DNA of 28,881 bases from contig UZAN01043604.1 in the NCBI GenBank assembly GCA_900618425.1, forward strand, positions 11,652 through 40,532, given 5' to 3'. The notes beneath the pieces are model-generated. The model saw nothing but the letters and a program-made list of their open reading frames with translations, was not told the origin of the DNA and ran no database searches. Source of the DNA: Echinostoma caproni (lineage: Eukaryota; Platyhelminthes; Trematoda; Plagiorchiida; Echinostomatidae). This document shows, piece by piece, positions 10,773 to 21,169 of this stretch. A program made the translations under genes and the position numbers. How positions within the stretch are numbered: position 1 is the stretch's first letter; every line of letters begins with the position of its first letter.

Positions 10773-12375
10773 ATCAGCTCTTTCTATTCTTGATGTGACT
10801 TGGTAGTCTTTAGTTAAACGTGTTCATATCCCTAAGTAGTAGTTATTAAATAAAAGGAAGTCAATTATGTTTAATTTCTCTCATCTGAATTTATGCAATG
10901 TGATTTATTGCCACTGCGTTTCGCAATTGCACTCGTGGGGTATATAAATGTAAGTCTGCAAGACTGGATTACCATTATTCGGATTTGAGGTGAGATATGT
11001 GCTGATCTTATACAAAGGAAATTGCCCGGTCGAACTTGGGTTTCTTGTATTCGGAATTTAGAGTAAGAAGTTTATGAACCTGTCAGTGAAAAGGTGGACT
11101 TGAGTAAGTTCTTCCGTGGTATTACTCGATTAGAAAAAGTTTATACAGGTATACGTTGATATTTCTCCTTTGTTTGTGGTCTCATACCAACGGTTTTTGC
11201 TAAGGGGATGATGTGTTTGTTCAGTCGTGAAATACATATATATAGGGAGAGAGAGAGATTGGAAAAATCAACGGGCTCGTACTATTGCTTAAACCTCGTG
11301 TTGGATTCACCATTTGACATTGAACGACACCTTGATTTTACCGTTAACTCTCAGTGGAACTCGACAATTGACATAGCCCACCAGAAGAAAGGAAGTCTTC
11401 ACGCAAACATTTTTCCTTAATTAACGAGACCGACTAAGTACTAACCAGTATCGATCTTTGCAAGGGAAAAGGACAACTATTCCAGTAAACATTGCTTAGT
11501 TGGTAAATTTTTTGTGCAATCCAGAAACAGCAATTTATGGCGAAAATCGTATCGAGGTAGATACGGACTGTTCACTGGATGACTATTTCCAATCCAGTAA
11601 ACACAGAGAATTGCAGTTTGTCTTTCAGAAACGTTCGTCAAACTGAATAGCTTTATTTCAACCAGAAGTTGAAATATTTTGGCTTTGATAAGTATGTTTT
11701 TTGTTGATTTCGTCAAACCAAAAGTTTTCTCAAACTAAAGAAAAGATATTCCGCAACCAAATTTCCATTCGAACGAAATTTCCAATTTTGGGTTCAGATT
11801 GAATGAAAACATCTTGAAAAAGCTCACTAATAATTTTCATTTGAATGATGTTGTTTTGGAGAAAATAGAATGAGAGTTCGTATGTAAATCGGATTGAACA
11901 ACGCACTCTTAACTGCAACCTGTGGTTTATTTTTTGGAAGGATTTAAATATAAGTGGCGTGGCTACTGCCCGCTTTAACCAAGTCTAACCATTTTTCACA
12001 CAGGAGTTTACCAATGGGCATGCAAACTTATTCTGTTTTCCCGTATCCTTTGTAACCAAAAGGAAACCAGCTTCTTTGCGATCAAAATACTATTTTGACT
12101 TTAGTTCAAATACATGCGAATGATCTTATGATTTTTGAGTTTCAGCTCATATGATTTCACAACAACCAAATTTTGTTTATTGATCTTGTTGTTTGGATCC
12201 CACTTATGAGGTGTTCTTTAATCCCATAACGGCTTCAGGTATTCTTAAAGATCAATAACTAATCCCTGATATCTGAGAAATAATACAGGCTAAACCAGGA
12301 GCGTGTTTAATTAATTGAAGTAGTCACATAAATTTTATTTTGCCCATCGATCGTGTTGCTCGGGATAAGGGCTCC
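10773..12375. other. Non-coding stretch, nothing supported
   Basis: The sequence is AT-rich, with a short GA run near 11248 and chance frames only. Confidence 0.5.
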
Positions 12376-12403
12376 NGGCCCCCCCCCCCCCCCCCCCCCC
12401 CCC
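12376..12403. repeat. N followed by a 25-base C run
   Basis: An N at 12376 is followed by GG and then 25 C bases (12379-12403). A run this pure beside an unresolved base in AT-rich DNA is likely a sequencing or gap-filling artefact, or a C run of uncertain length. Confidence 0.9.
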
Positions 12404-13000
12404 AGTCCAAAAGTATGTGGTTCCGTTCCCAACGGGAAAACAAAAGCTAGTAAACATCGCTTAATATTTCACACAAGGAATAAGTAGTTGTTCAGTGCTC
12501 TCCTTTAGGTCACAGAACGCAACTACACTTTCAAATTAAGACAGGGTTTACTTTCTAACGAAGGAGTAACCATATTATTATTGTAGCCATCGAATTTTGC
12601 ACTACTAACACAATCTTATTAAAATACTGAAAGTACCTTTTGCGCAACAGATAATTCCAATGAAATTCGCACAATTAACAACCGTATACCAACAGACCTC
12701 ACGTAGTATTATTTTGCCAAACGTTTGCGGTACAAACTACCATTGGCAACCCAGGAATCCCGGACCAGTGTCTGTGACCGGGATTAAACAGAATAAAATC
12801 CTAGAAGTTTGCTAAAAGCCAAATCACACACCTATAGTTTCTCCCACTAATGCATTGTGATCATTTAGAGCATTACTAAAAAATACTCGATGCTTTTTCC
12901 CCTCATAAAACAAATCAACTCTCATCAAAAACATTTCCGCTTCCTTTGGCAGACCTGAAAACATGTTACTCCTATAACCCCGCGTGAATGGTTGCCCTAA
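12404..13000. other. Non-coding stretch, nothing supported
   Basis: A 70-codon minus-strand frame (12824-13036) has an ordinary-looking composition but no recognisable domain. Confidence 0.4.
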
Positions 13001-13784
13001 GTGCTCTTCCCCGGTGGAATATGTCACCGACAACATGCGGTTTCTGGGTCATTTGACCATTCCCGACTGCCCACTAGTCGTCCGTCGCCCCTAGTTGGAT
13101 GCAAAGTTGCACCGTTTCCCGCCTCCCCCCTCCCGTGCGTCAAATCCAATCTACTCAAACGAACCGGATGTGACTGGGTTGTCGTCCAAATTTCATTATC
13201 GTTGGGTCTGGTCAGACGAGAAAAAAGTGATTGCATTTTGCCACGGTGTACAACTCATGACTCTGGCTAGCTATCTCGAAGAATGTGTACGCAGGCCACT
13301 TGCAAGCACCACTCCCCGGCCAATATTGACCGACACTTCAGATGCTTATGTTTCTACATGAGACGGGATGCTCAGTCTTCTTTAGACTGGCTAACTCAAA
13401 ACATATTCTCTACAGGGGTAAAATGTATGAGTATTGTATTTGGTTCATCCGAATGTGGTGATTTTTTTTCCATGATCAAAAGAAGTCCCAAAAGGTGACA
13501 GACTATTATTTCAAAAGAAACAAAAAGGGACATTCTTGTGTGTACTTTTCGCTCGATCCAAAATCCAAACCTGAAAATGATTGTTTTTCTCTGTGTGTGT
13601 ACCACTATTTGTCAACCAGCTGCGAGCCCTTAGCGAATCGGAGAGGCAACGATCCCAGAAATGGGAAAGAAGAGAATATAACGGAATATGTTTTAATTCA
13701 CGCTTTTGGCTGTATCCCATTAAAGGTATATTCTGGTTCCTAAGTGTGCAAAGTTTTGAAATAAATGTAGTGGGGGGATATTGA
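13001..13784 (+). other. Open-frame-dense segment, possible decayed coding DNA
   Basis: Several plus-strand frames overlap end to end: 13001-13270, 13095-13361, 13283-13498, 13495-13743 and 13581-13784. Long minus-strand frames cover the same stretch. Frames of this kind in different phases could come from an old coding sequence broken by small insertions or deletions. The first half is also richer in G and C than the neighbourhood, which lowers stop frequency by itself. I recognise no protein family in any frame. Confidence 0.2.
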
Positions 13785-14310
13785 TTTGACCCACTCAATG
13801 CAGACAGACTTTCCGTTAAAAAAGCAAACGTAACGAAATTCGAAAATTTAATTTTCCCTCTGCAAAACGTAAAAATTAAGAAAAAAGACCGTCATCCCCT
13901 CCCGTGACTGTGATTCTACATCACCTAATTTGATTAGTGCATCCTGTGCGAAAACGAATCTGCGAAAGGGAATGAGTCTGTATTCGGGCGAGTTAGATCA
14001 GATTGTTTTCAAATAAAAATTGTCACAAAACCGGATTTTCGAAATGGGCTAAGAGCATTCTACTCATTTGTTTACGATCAATTCACATAGCTCCTTTGCA
14101 GAAAATTATAATATTCCGCTTCCAACTCAGACCTTCGTATTTTTGCATGCGTTTTGGAAGCATTGAACCTCCGCCACAAGGGTCTGCTGTTCACTCACAT
14201 TATCCGGCAAACTAAACCACAGAAAGTTGGAGTGGTGAACCGCAGGATGCTGCAAAAGAATGCGTGGTAGCAAGCTAAATGGTTTTTTCATCGGCGTTTT
14301 CCTGGGTTTT
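13785..14310. other. Non-coding stretch, nothing supported
   Basis: I see no supported feature. It would be intronic if the PPP1R16-like gene continues leftward. Confidence 0.4.
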
Positions 14311-14364
14311 GGTGGTGGTGGTGGTGGTGGTGGTTGTGGTGGTAGTGGTGGTGGTGGTGGTGGT
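14311..14364. repeat. (GGT)n microsatellite, 18 units with interruptions
   Basis: GGT units are interrupted by TGT and AGT. The tract keeps several frames open and produces spurious poly-Gly, poly-Val and, on the minus strand, poly-Pro frames. Confidence 0.95.
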
Positions 14365-14460
14365 AGGAGTATTCCAAAAACGGGGGGCTTTGGGAATGCG
14401 AAGCATGTGTTTATTATATTACAAATTTTGTTTTTGTATTCGCCATATGAATAAGATGAG

Positions 14461-14497
14461 GCCACTGTTTTGTTCTTGCTGAAACTCATCAGCAGTG
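14461..14497 (-). ncRNA. Degenerate hammerhead ribozyme
   Basis: Minus-strand reading: the stem I strand CACTG (14497-14493), CTGATGA (14492-14486), a 14-nt stem-loop II (14485-14472, GTTT pairing with GAAC including one G/T pair), AAAA in place of GAAA (14471-14468), then CAGTG (14467-14463), which pairs perfectly with CACTG. Compared with the 7.1 kb copy, eight bases covering stem III and the GTC cleavage site are missing. The essential G of GAAA is also changed to A, a C-G to C-A transition. It cannot self-cleave as it stands. The shared 14-nt stem-loop length and matching stem I sequence support common ancestry with the 7.1 kb copy. Confidence 0.6.
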
Positions 14498-14585
14498 TGT
14501 GTACCATTTTACTTTGTCCATCCCGGGGCTCGAAGCATAACCATTCAGATTGGGAGACAAAGCTCGTAATCATGAGCTACACCGT
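14461..14585 (-). mobile_element. tRNA-derived SINE relic with damaged hammerhead
   Basis: On the minus strand, TAGCTCATGATTACGAGC (14579-14562) is an A box very close to the D-arm of a type I tRNA. GCTTCGAGCCC (14536-14526) is a good B box. About 34 bases after it comes a hammerhead-like core (14492-14461). The order and orientation match the 7.1 kb relic and the SM-alpha plan. The tRNA-like part does not fold into a sound acceptor or T stem, so it is a retroposon head rather than a tRNA gene. It lies 1.3 kb downstream of the PPP1R16-like exon, in the same orientation. Confidence 0.6.
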
Positions 14586-15859
14586 GGATGGCCTCAAAAC
14601 ACCATGATGTCCGTGAATTTGCATGGGAACAAGAACATTTGTGGAATCGGTTTCGTTGCTAGACCAGTTAAAATTATTTTAGTAAGAAAAGCATTTCAAT
14701 TCTCGCGCACTGTATACGCTCAAAGTCGTTGAATGAACTACCAATCGTTCATGTGATCAAATTGATTCATCCATCAGGAAGAACTGCAAAATTTCCCTCA
14801 GACTGTTTTGAACAGTTCACAAGAAGTAAACAACGAAGATTAGGAAGCATAAAATTCATCCCTCCCCCCGGGAACACATCACTGCTTCTATTTCCAGATG
14901 AAATCTCTTTGACTAAAGTTTGAACTGACATGAAGGGAGCCGGAATTACAAAGTGAAACGGTAAAATCTCAATGCCCTGAGCACATGTACTCATCGTGTT
15001 GTTGACATTTAGTGAAACACCGGTCGCTTGTGCTAGACATAGTGGTCAACAATATTTTATTTTAAGTGAATATCTGGGCTAAGAACAGAACAATGTCTAT
15101 TAGTCCATCTGCTTGACAAAAACTGGATTTAATTCGAGTATAAAAAACATCACAAAAGCCCCCACCAAACTGCATACAATTTTTTTACTCGTGTTCGTAA
15201 CAACCCGAAGTGGGATTGAAATCAACGGGATTAGATCGAATTGGGGAATGATTACTTGTTCCATGCAAATTTGAGATACAACATAATATAAAACGGTGTA
15301 ACCTTAATAGCACTAGTCCAGATAACACTGGACTGGGCTTCTCATGAACTTCCGGGGTGAAAACAGAAATTAGGGTTATACATGACAACAGTTATCTCAA
15401 AGGCGCTTACTGTTGTTCTACCTCTCTTCCAATCCACAGTGTTGATAGAGGTGGTTGATCTTCAAGTCCCACTGCTTAACTTAATTTGAGCCTTAAGATC
15501 TGAAGTTGAAACCCCTTTACTGCTTCCCTTATCCACTATCGGCACTGAAATCTGAAGTTAGTTAGCTTTCTGTCGTTCAGTTTAATAGATCGTTTATCAC
15601 ATTGATACCTTTCCTAAAAACACTCCCCAAGCCTCATCAATTGGGTCGTCGATTGCGTAACTGACAATAAGGTCGCGGTGACCATGAATTAAATCCCTCT
15701 ACTGATTGTTATAAAACACGTGAAGAATATAGATTTTATTACTACCGTGTTCACTCGAATGTACTCCCAAGTTATATGTTTTGTCGGATGACCTGAATTC
15801 ACTGGAAGCAAGTAAAACTACCACAGAAATCACCAATTCTTTCACTTTCGGTGACTTAC
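14586..15859 (-). other. Probable start of first intron of the PPP1R16-like gene
   Basis: The stretch begins on the minus strand with the donor GTAAGT (15859-15854). Reading past the donor gives about 50 more codons before a stop; these have no homology-like content and are intronic. No ankyrin-repeat exon is recognisable here. Confidence 0.6.
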
Positions 15860-15860
15860 C
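15854..15860 (-). other. Splice donor AAG/GTAAGT
   Basis: A canonical 5' splice site follows codon 94 of the PPP1R16-like exon after one extra base (phase 1). It falls just after the LEAAARGDLDE block. Similarity to the vertebrate proteins stops at this point in the open frame, which supports its use. Confidence 0.85.
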
Positions 15861-16142
15861 TTCATCAAGATCACCTCTAGCAGCTGCTTCTAAAAATATC
15901 AAACTTTGTGGAAATTTGACCTGTGGGCCTGAACGGTACAAGCTTTTGTCTCCTGGCGGGCCGAAACCTTTACGTTGCATTTTTTCGCTTTCTCGTGTCA
16001 TCTTACGATCGTACTGCTGCCATTCTTTGATTTGAATCAAACGTCGTTTCCTTGCATTACGGATCCGCTCCAAATCGGGCACACGAACTTGTGGCGGATC
16101 GGGGCCTGTACCGTTCATCTCCATGTTATTTTGGCCATCCAT
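15860..16142 (-). CDS. PPP1R16A: First coding exon, PP1 regulatory subunit 16-like (MYPT3/TIMAP)
   Basis: This is the N-terminal 94 codons plus one base of a protein phosphatase 1 regulatory subunit. In the family, PPP1R16A (MYPT3) and PPP1R16B (TIMAP) bind the PP1 catalytic subunit through a V-x-F motif before ankyrin repeats, and are usually tethered to membranes by a C-terminal prenyl group. Seen here: VPDLERIRNARKRR (residues 21-34), matching the basic helix L-E-R-x-R-x-A-x-K-R-R of the family; a following IKEWQQY segment; then QVKF (74-77) and LEAAARGDLDE (84-94), closest to what I recall of MYPT3. The usual Arg/Lys before V-x-F is Gln here. The exon ends AAG/GTAAGT, phase 1. The ATG at 16142 is chosen because an in-frame TGA lies upstream (16172-16170). 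A weak acceptor (TGCAG, ending at 16155) could begin the exon. Ankyrin repeats and the C-terminus must lie at lower coordinates or outside the window. The A versus B assignment is tentative. Confidence 0.88.
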
Positions 16143-16300
16143 ATCGCTGGCCACCTGCACGCACACGGGTCAACGAAAGTCCGGTCCGGTTTGTGCTATG
16201 CAATAGCCCCGTTGAGTTTATTCGTTGCTACTTTTGTGTCTGGGCTGCCACGAACTGTTACACAGCTGAAAGGGGCTCAGTCTCTCGGCTGAAAACAGAA
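16143..16300 (-). promoter_or_regulatory. Probable 5' UTR / promoter side of the PPP1R16-like gene
   Basis: This sequence lies upstream of the ATG and is richer in G, C and CpG than the surroundings. It contains an in-frame stop (16172-16170) and a possible 3' splice site ending at 16155. No TATA box or start site can be assigned. The open plus-strand frames here (15975-16292, 16052-16381) are antisense shadows. Confidence 0.35.
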
Positions 16301-18229
16301 AAAGATGTTTATCGATTAGGTGTGATTTCATTTTCAGCATCACAAATGCCATATTTCGAAAGTGCCTTCTGCTTTAGATAGCTAGAAGACGAATAGTTAA
16401 AGCAATCTTTGTGCAAATGCATCGGGTTTGTTTGTTTGGTTGGTTATTCAGAAATGAAATCCAGCTCGATTTTGTCCACACAAATACACATACACACAAA
16501 GACAACCACTGGGAAACCCTAGCCAGATGAAATCAATAGCTTTTACTTGACATACAGTTCTTAATCGTCCAAACGAAGGTTTAAATTCTTCACTGGTTAA
16601 TAGCAAGTATTTATCGATTGTCTGAGGATCCTAGTCGATAGTATGCTAGGACACCTATTGTATTGGTTGTTTCTTGAGTTGCCGTTTTTTGTAACAAGCA
16701 GAAGTGAAATATGATACGAGTTTCGATGCACCCGAATCGACTAATGTCGGGAATGAAGTTGTCTGTAGCACATTTTGAAACAACAGCTACAATGGTGTCT
16801 GGTTGACGCCTTATTCGCTAAAACTTGTCTGCCCCCATTTATAATCCGTCACCTCAGGGGACATTTCTTTGAGCGGATGTCCCAAAATAATCAGATAACC
16901 CGCGGGTATCACTCTTTCGGTGGAATCTTATCTTAAACCCTGCTCGTCTGTGCTCCAGCCATGAACTGATTTAAGTCCTGGTTTGTGAGGCATTGAAACT
17001 CCTAACTGACTGAACATGACAATTTGTGCTTTCCTCTTTTTCTATTACTACCAACCGAATCCAGTGTGTACAAATCCTTTGGGATTTAACAAGTTTCCTT
17101 TTTTAAATTACCCAAAATAAAAAATTCAGTTTCAATTCACAGAGAATTGCACACACTCACACTTAAATGGCGAATACCGATTGTTGGTGGTTTTGTTTCG
17201 CTGTTATCCGGCACGATACTGCACCTACCCTATGAGAGAGGGTTTTACGTGGCCCACCCATTCGAATAATAATTTTCGTATAAAATAAGTCAATAATAAG
17301 TGGTCGTTTATCCCTACTACTGTTCACGGTCCAATCAAGTATATATCATAAAGCATTATTACTTCATGACAACAGCGAGAGAATACCACTGGAATACTAC
17401 CGCACTTTACCGTCTTCGATCAATCTGGAATCATTTGTGCAAAAAGTGTTTCACGGGAATGTTTACTAAAACACGTTGGTCATTATCCCTTATCACGCAT
17501 TTGGATCTACTCTATTTTCGTATGTTATTTTAAGGGTCATTTATAATGCTAGTCCAGAAAATATAATTCTCAGCAGGACTAATGTTCTCCATGAGATATG
17601 GCGAAGCTTGAACGGAACCGTATTCATGTGTGAGTAACGCTATGAAAAGCCTTAGGCATTGTCGTTTCTCAAAATTGTGCATAGATCCTTCATGTAAGCA
17701 CAGACGGACGTTGCATGGAGGCGGAAAATGATTCTAAGCAGTAAACTCCAGGGTCCCATCTACTGGATGAAGTTGCGTCATCTAGTACCGACTCGCGAGC
17801 ATGATAAACACGATTACAGTGTCTCATTGTTCATTCCGAAGCAGTAATCTGTGTCATGAATATAGGAAATAGAATAAGTAATAAATGGGAACACCCGGAT
17901 TATACATACGCACGGAGTTTAAGATTATTTCTTTATTTTATTTTACCGGACACCAACAATCAAAATAAAATTTAGTCAATCACAACCGATCGCTTAGCAT
18001 ACAAAACAAACTGATGAGAAACTTCACTGAACAGGGGTAGTATTCATCAAACCCTGATTTTAGACAGATCAATTCCAACGGATAAATCGAGATTTCCGCC
18101 ACAAAGAAATGTCTCAATCTCGGAAAGACTTGGTATAGATTGGTCCGAAATAAATCCTTTTTGTCTGGTACACCGCTCGCAAACCACGCGTCTAAGTACA
18201 ATTGGGCGTAATTATTGCTGCCGTAATCA
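16301..18229. other. Non-coding stretch, nothing supported
   Basis: It contains a 7-bp inverted repeat (gggacat/atgtccc, 16858-16883) and scattered CA runs near 16488. I see no exon or RNA gene. Confidence 0.5.
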
Positions 18230-18335
18230 GAATTGTGGGAGGGAGGGAGCTACTACCTGCACTGTCGCTCTCTCTCTCGGTCCCTATCTCTCAAGCAGTC
18301 ACATAGGGTGGGGGGGGGAGATAGAGAAACAGTTA
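18230..18335. repeat. Low-complexity GA/TC and G-run tract
   Basis: It holds gggagggaggg, a CT run near 18268 and nine or more G bases near 18310 followed by agatagag. The arms ctatctc and gagatag can pair. Function unknown. Confidence 0.7.
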
Positions 18336-19219
18336 CAAACGTTGAAGCTCGCTGATGAACCCCTTTCAACCTGAAGTGAAAAGACCAATGCACATGGTTG
18401 CACGTGCTTGTACAAAAAATGTGTATCTAACTAATTCCTGTGACTGTTCGAACCAAACGACAAAAATAATCGATTGCATACCTGCATGACTTCGAAAAAC
18501 ACACCTATGCGTGTGTTTGTATGTGTGTGCTGTTTTCGAGCGCTGACGGAAGTTGTCATCATTGAACTATCTCAGTCCAACTCCATATTCTAATTGCCAG
18601 TGTGAATTGTTGTATAGCTTACTGATATAATGCACGTTCATGTTCGAGTGAGAAAATAGTCACTAATCAGCAGATCGTTTAAATTTACTCAAAAATTCGA
18701 GCGTTCTGATTATGCTTACACTTATCAACCTGTAATCGAATGAAACCGTTTTCTTATCCGATAAGAGACACTTTATAGCATTCAATTATTCTAGCGTCAA
18801 AATGATGTTCGATCATCGGATGGACAAATTTTGGAATAGAAACAGGTGAAAGAAACTTGAACCCAATTGAACACGAAGTTCCGTGGATTTCATCAGATAT
18901 CCCTGGTGTGAGTGAGAACTACTTCTGTGAAAATCAGGAAATGTTTTTTAGTGTTCAAATACTGTGAAACAATTTTGATACGTTTCCCTAGTTTCCCACA
19001 TTAGTAACGTTTGTACTGTTCACAAAGTTTCCATAGGATAGGAACCATCATATTTTCTAAAACTGCCTGTAGTTCAGATCAGTTTGTACAACCATTAACC
19101 ATGCACTTTCGTGCGCCGGTTTTGTTTGCTGTCTTTTGGCTGCCTATTTGGATGAACAGTGGAAGAAAGAGAGGAAACCTGAAAGTAGAATGGAATAGGA
19201 AATGGATAATTTCAGTGGA
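18336..19219. other. Non-coding stretch, nothing supported
   Basis: I see a GT-rich patch near 18510 and chance frames only. Confidence 0.5.
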
Positions 19220-19526
19220 CTAACCTTGCAAAGAAATTGAGAAGATGCACGAACGCCACTGTTCACGACACAGCCATATCACTTAGTGTACCTAATCATC
19301 GGTTACAATCATCCCTAGGTCCCCAGCCAGGGAGCCTAACGGAACCCATGTGACCCAGTCCTCTGGTTAGGGTTTTCATACCCTCGTGCCAGGTCTTAGC
19401 TTGACCACTCTGGACTTTTTTCCATCCACTACCTGTCTCGGCGAACGTCGCTCGCAGTGGCAACCTAATTGGTGATGTGCGTAACACCGTGTTTAACGAT
19501 ACAAACAATCTGACCCATCTATACAC
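19220..19526 (-). pseudogene. C-terminal tail of a non-LTR retrotransposon polyprotein, decayed
   Basis: On the minus strand, a frame from 19526 reads RLPLRATFAETGSGWKK, then AKTWHEGMKTLT, then RLPGWGPRDDCNR. A TGA (19298-19296) follows where a Trp is expected, and the reading continues LGTLSDMAVS. A +1 frameshift then gives REQWRSCIFS and a TAG at 19222-19220. The pattern T-W...M-K-x-L-T, R-L-x-G-W-G-P-R-D, W-L-x-T-L-x-D-M-A, Q-W-R is one I associate with the end of flatworm non-LTR (LINE) polyproteins, after the reverse transcriptase. The stop and frameshift show it is dead. No reverse transcriptase motif is seen upstream, so it is a short piece of one element. The exact clade is not determined. 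Confidence 0.68.
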
Positions 19527-21156
19527 ACGATTATCAGCAAAGGCTTAACCTCTGATGAGTTAATTTTGCGTAAAGGAATGACATTGTTTTACCAGGATAG
19601 AATAACAATAACTGACGCAACAAAGAAACTGTCAGGTCTGCTTAAACTTTGCATGCGTTGAGAAGTGAGCTGACTCATGTGGGTGTGCTGCTCGCCTTTC
19701 CCCTTCAAAGATGATTAGAAATCGATCAAACAAACATTTCCCCCTTATTGCTTCCGTCGACAACGAAGGACAGCAACGACACAGCATGTTCAGTTGCATC
19801 TCTGGGTCAAATAGAAGTGATATTTCTTCATGTTAAATATATGTATACAGGAGTAAACATGGGTGGCAGGAGGAAAAGCTCATCATAATTCTATTTTTGG
19901 ACACCGTAGTCGTTGGGAAGTAAAAAATAGCACAATCTACCGAACGCCAACTCCAACTATCTGGGTGTCGATTGGAGAGAAAATAGTCAACTCATTTGTC
20001 ATGACAGAGGTTGGGTGTGCAATAAAACTGAATTCCGGAAACAAGGACCCCAAAGATTATTCCGGATTTCAATCTCCAGCGAATTTGAAGAACAGAGATA
20101 CTAAAGGTTAACTCCAACAGGGTGTCGATATTGCATTGAATACACGGAACATTGAGAAACGTTGAGCAAAGTTATGTCCGTTTTGGGTTGCACTGCAGCC
20201 CATAAGAAGTTTTACAAGAGATAAGAAACGTGTGAGATCACGTGGGCAAGCATGCCCAGGAATGCGATCAATGGAAGAAATAAACAAACATAAGCACGCT
20301 CATCCACATAAATCTACGCCCTTTCGATGTTGCTTTTATTCAAGGTCAAATATATGGGCCCATTACGCAACAAAAGGTCACGACGTCAAGAGTAACGGCA
20401 CCAAGGATTTAGTTCGGGTTGGGAAAAAAGGGGAATAATCTAACCAGTTTGGTTTTCCGTGCTATAAACTCACTCGTTTACTCGGTCGACAAGACTAGAT
20501 TGATTAATGCAATGAAACTTGCGCGAACTGAATACAAAACTGACAAACAAAACCACAGTCAAAAAGTATGGGCATGAACTACTTGGAAATAAAATCTTAT
20601 TTTTCTAATGAATAGAATGACGAATGGAACAAGTCTGTTCTGTATTCCAAATAAGTTTGATATGTTTTACCGTCACTGAAATCATAGCATCGAGCAGTAT
20701 GAGTATTTCATTGTGCATACTTCGTTTCATTGCTTGCAAACTCGAATATCTTTGAACTGCCACCACCCCACCTGATGTCATTCCTGTTCACTGGAGCAAT
20801 ACATCTAGAGATACTGAGCAATTTATGACAGAATATACTCAAACTGTACATACGCTTTCGTTAAAATGCCTTGATTGTATTAAACTTTAGCCAGGAATAC
20901 TGTCTAACTATTTACTGAAAAGTTTACCTTTATCTACACGGTGTAACTGCCGACTTCCTTCCGATTTCTTTTCAACCACAAGCGAATCACTTGATTAAAG
21001 AATTATGCGTAGCAACATGCCGAATAAACCTTGTGATCACCATGATGAGCTTTTTTCCTGAAGAAACCAAGAATATTTATGCCACAAAATTTGAAACGAT
21101 AATCAGTATGGTTCTTAAAGTGAATACGCGCCATACAAACAGAAAAATGGTCTTAC
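19527..21156. other. Non-coding stretch, nothing supported
   Basis: Open plus-strand frames at 19863-20111 (82 codons) and 20232-20438 (68 codons) are unrecognised and treated as chance. Confidence 0.45.
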
Positions 21157-21169
21157 NCCCCCCCCCCCC
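21157..21169. repeat. N followed by a 12-base C run
   Basis: This is the same arrangement as at 12.4 kb: an unresolved base directly before a pure C run in AT-rich DNA. It is likely an assembly or sequencing artefact. Confidence 0.9.

Noticed and set aside
14127..14573. 148-codon minus-strand frame with a poly-Pro tract, and the poly-Gly and poly-Val frames opposite
   Set aside because: All are kept open by the GGT microsatellite at 14311-14364, and the minus-strand frame also runs through the SINE relic; no domain is present.
15975..16381. Plus-strand frames of 105 and 109 codons opposite the PPP1R16-like exon
   Set aside because: They are antisense shadows of a conserved coding exon and its GC-rich upstream region.
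16858..16883. 7-bp inverted repeat with 12-base loop as a terminator or structured RNA
   Set aside because: Hairpins of this size are common by chance in a window this long, and no transcript ends nearby.
18010..18040. CTGATGAG word (also at 19551 and 24757) as further hammerheads
   Set aside because: None is followed by a pairing stem II and GAAA at the right spacing, and no tRNA-like head precedes them.
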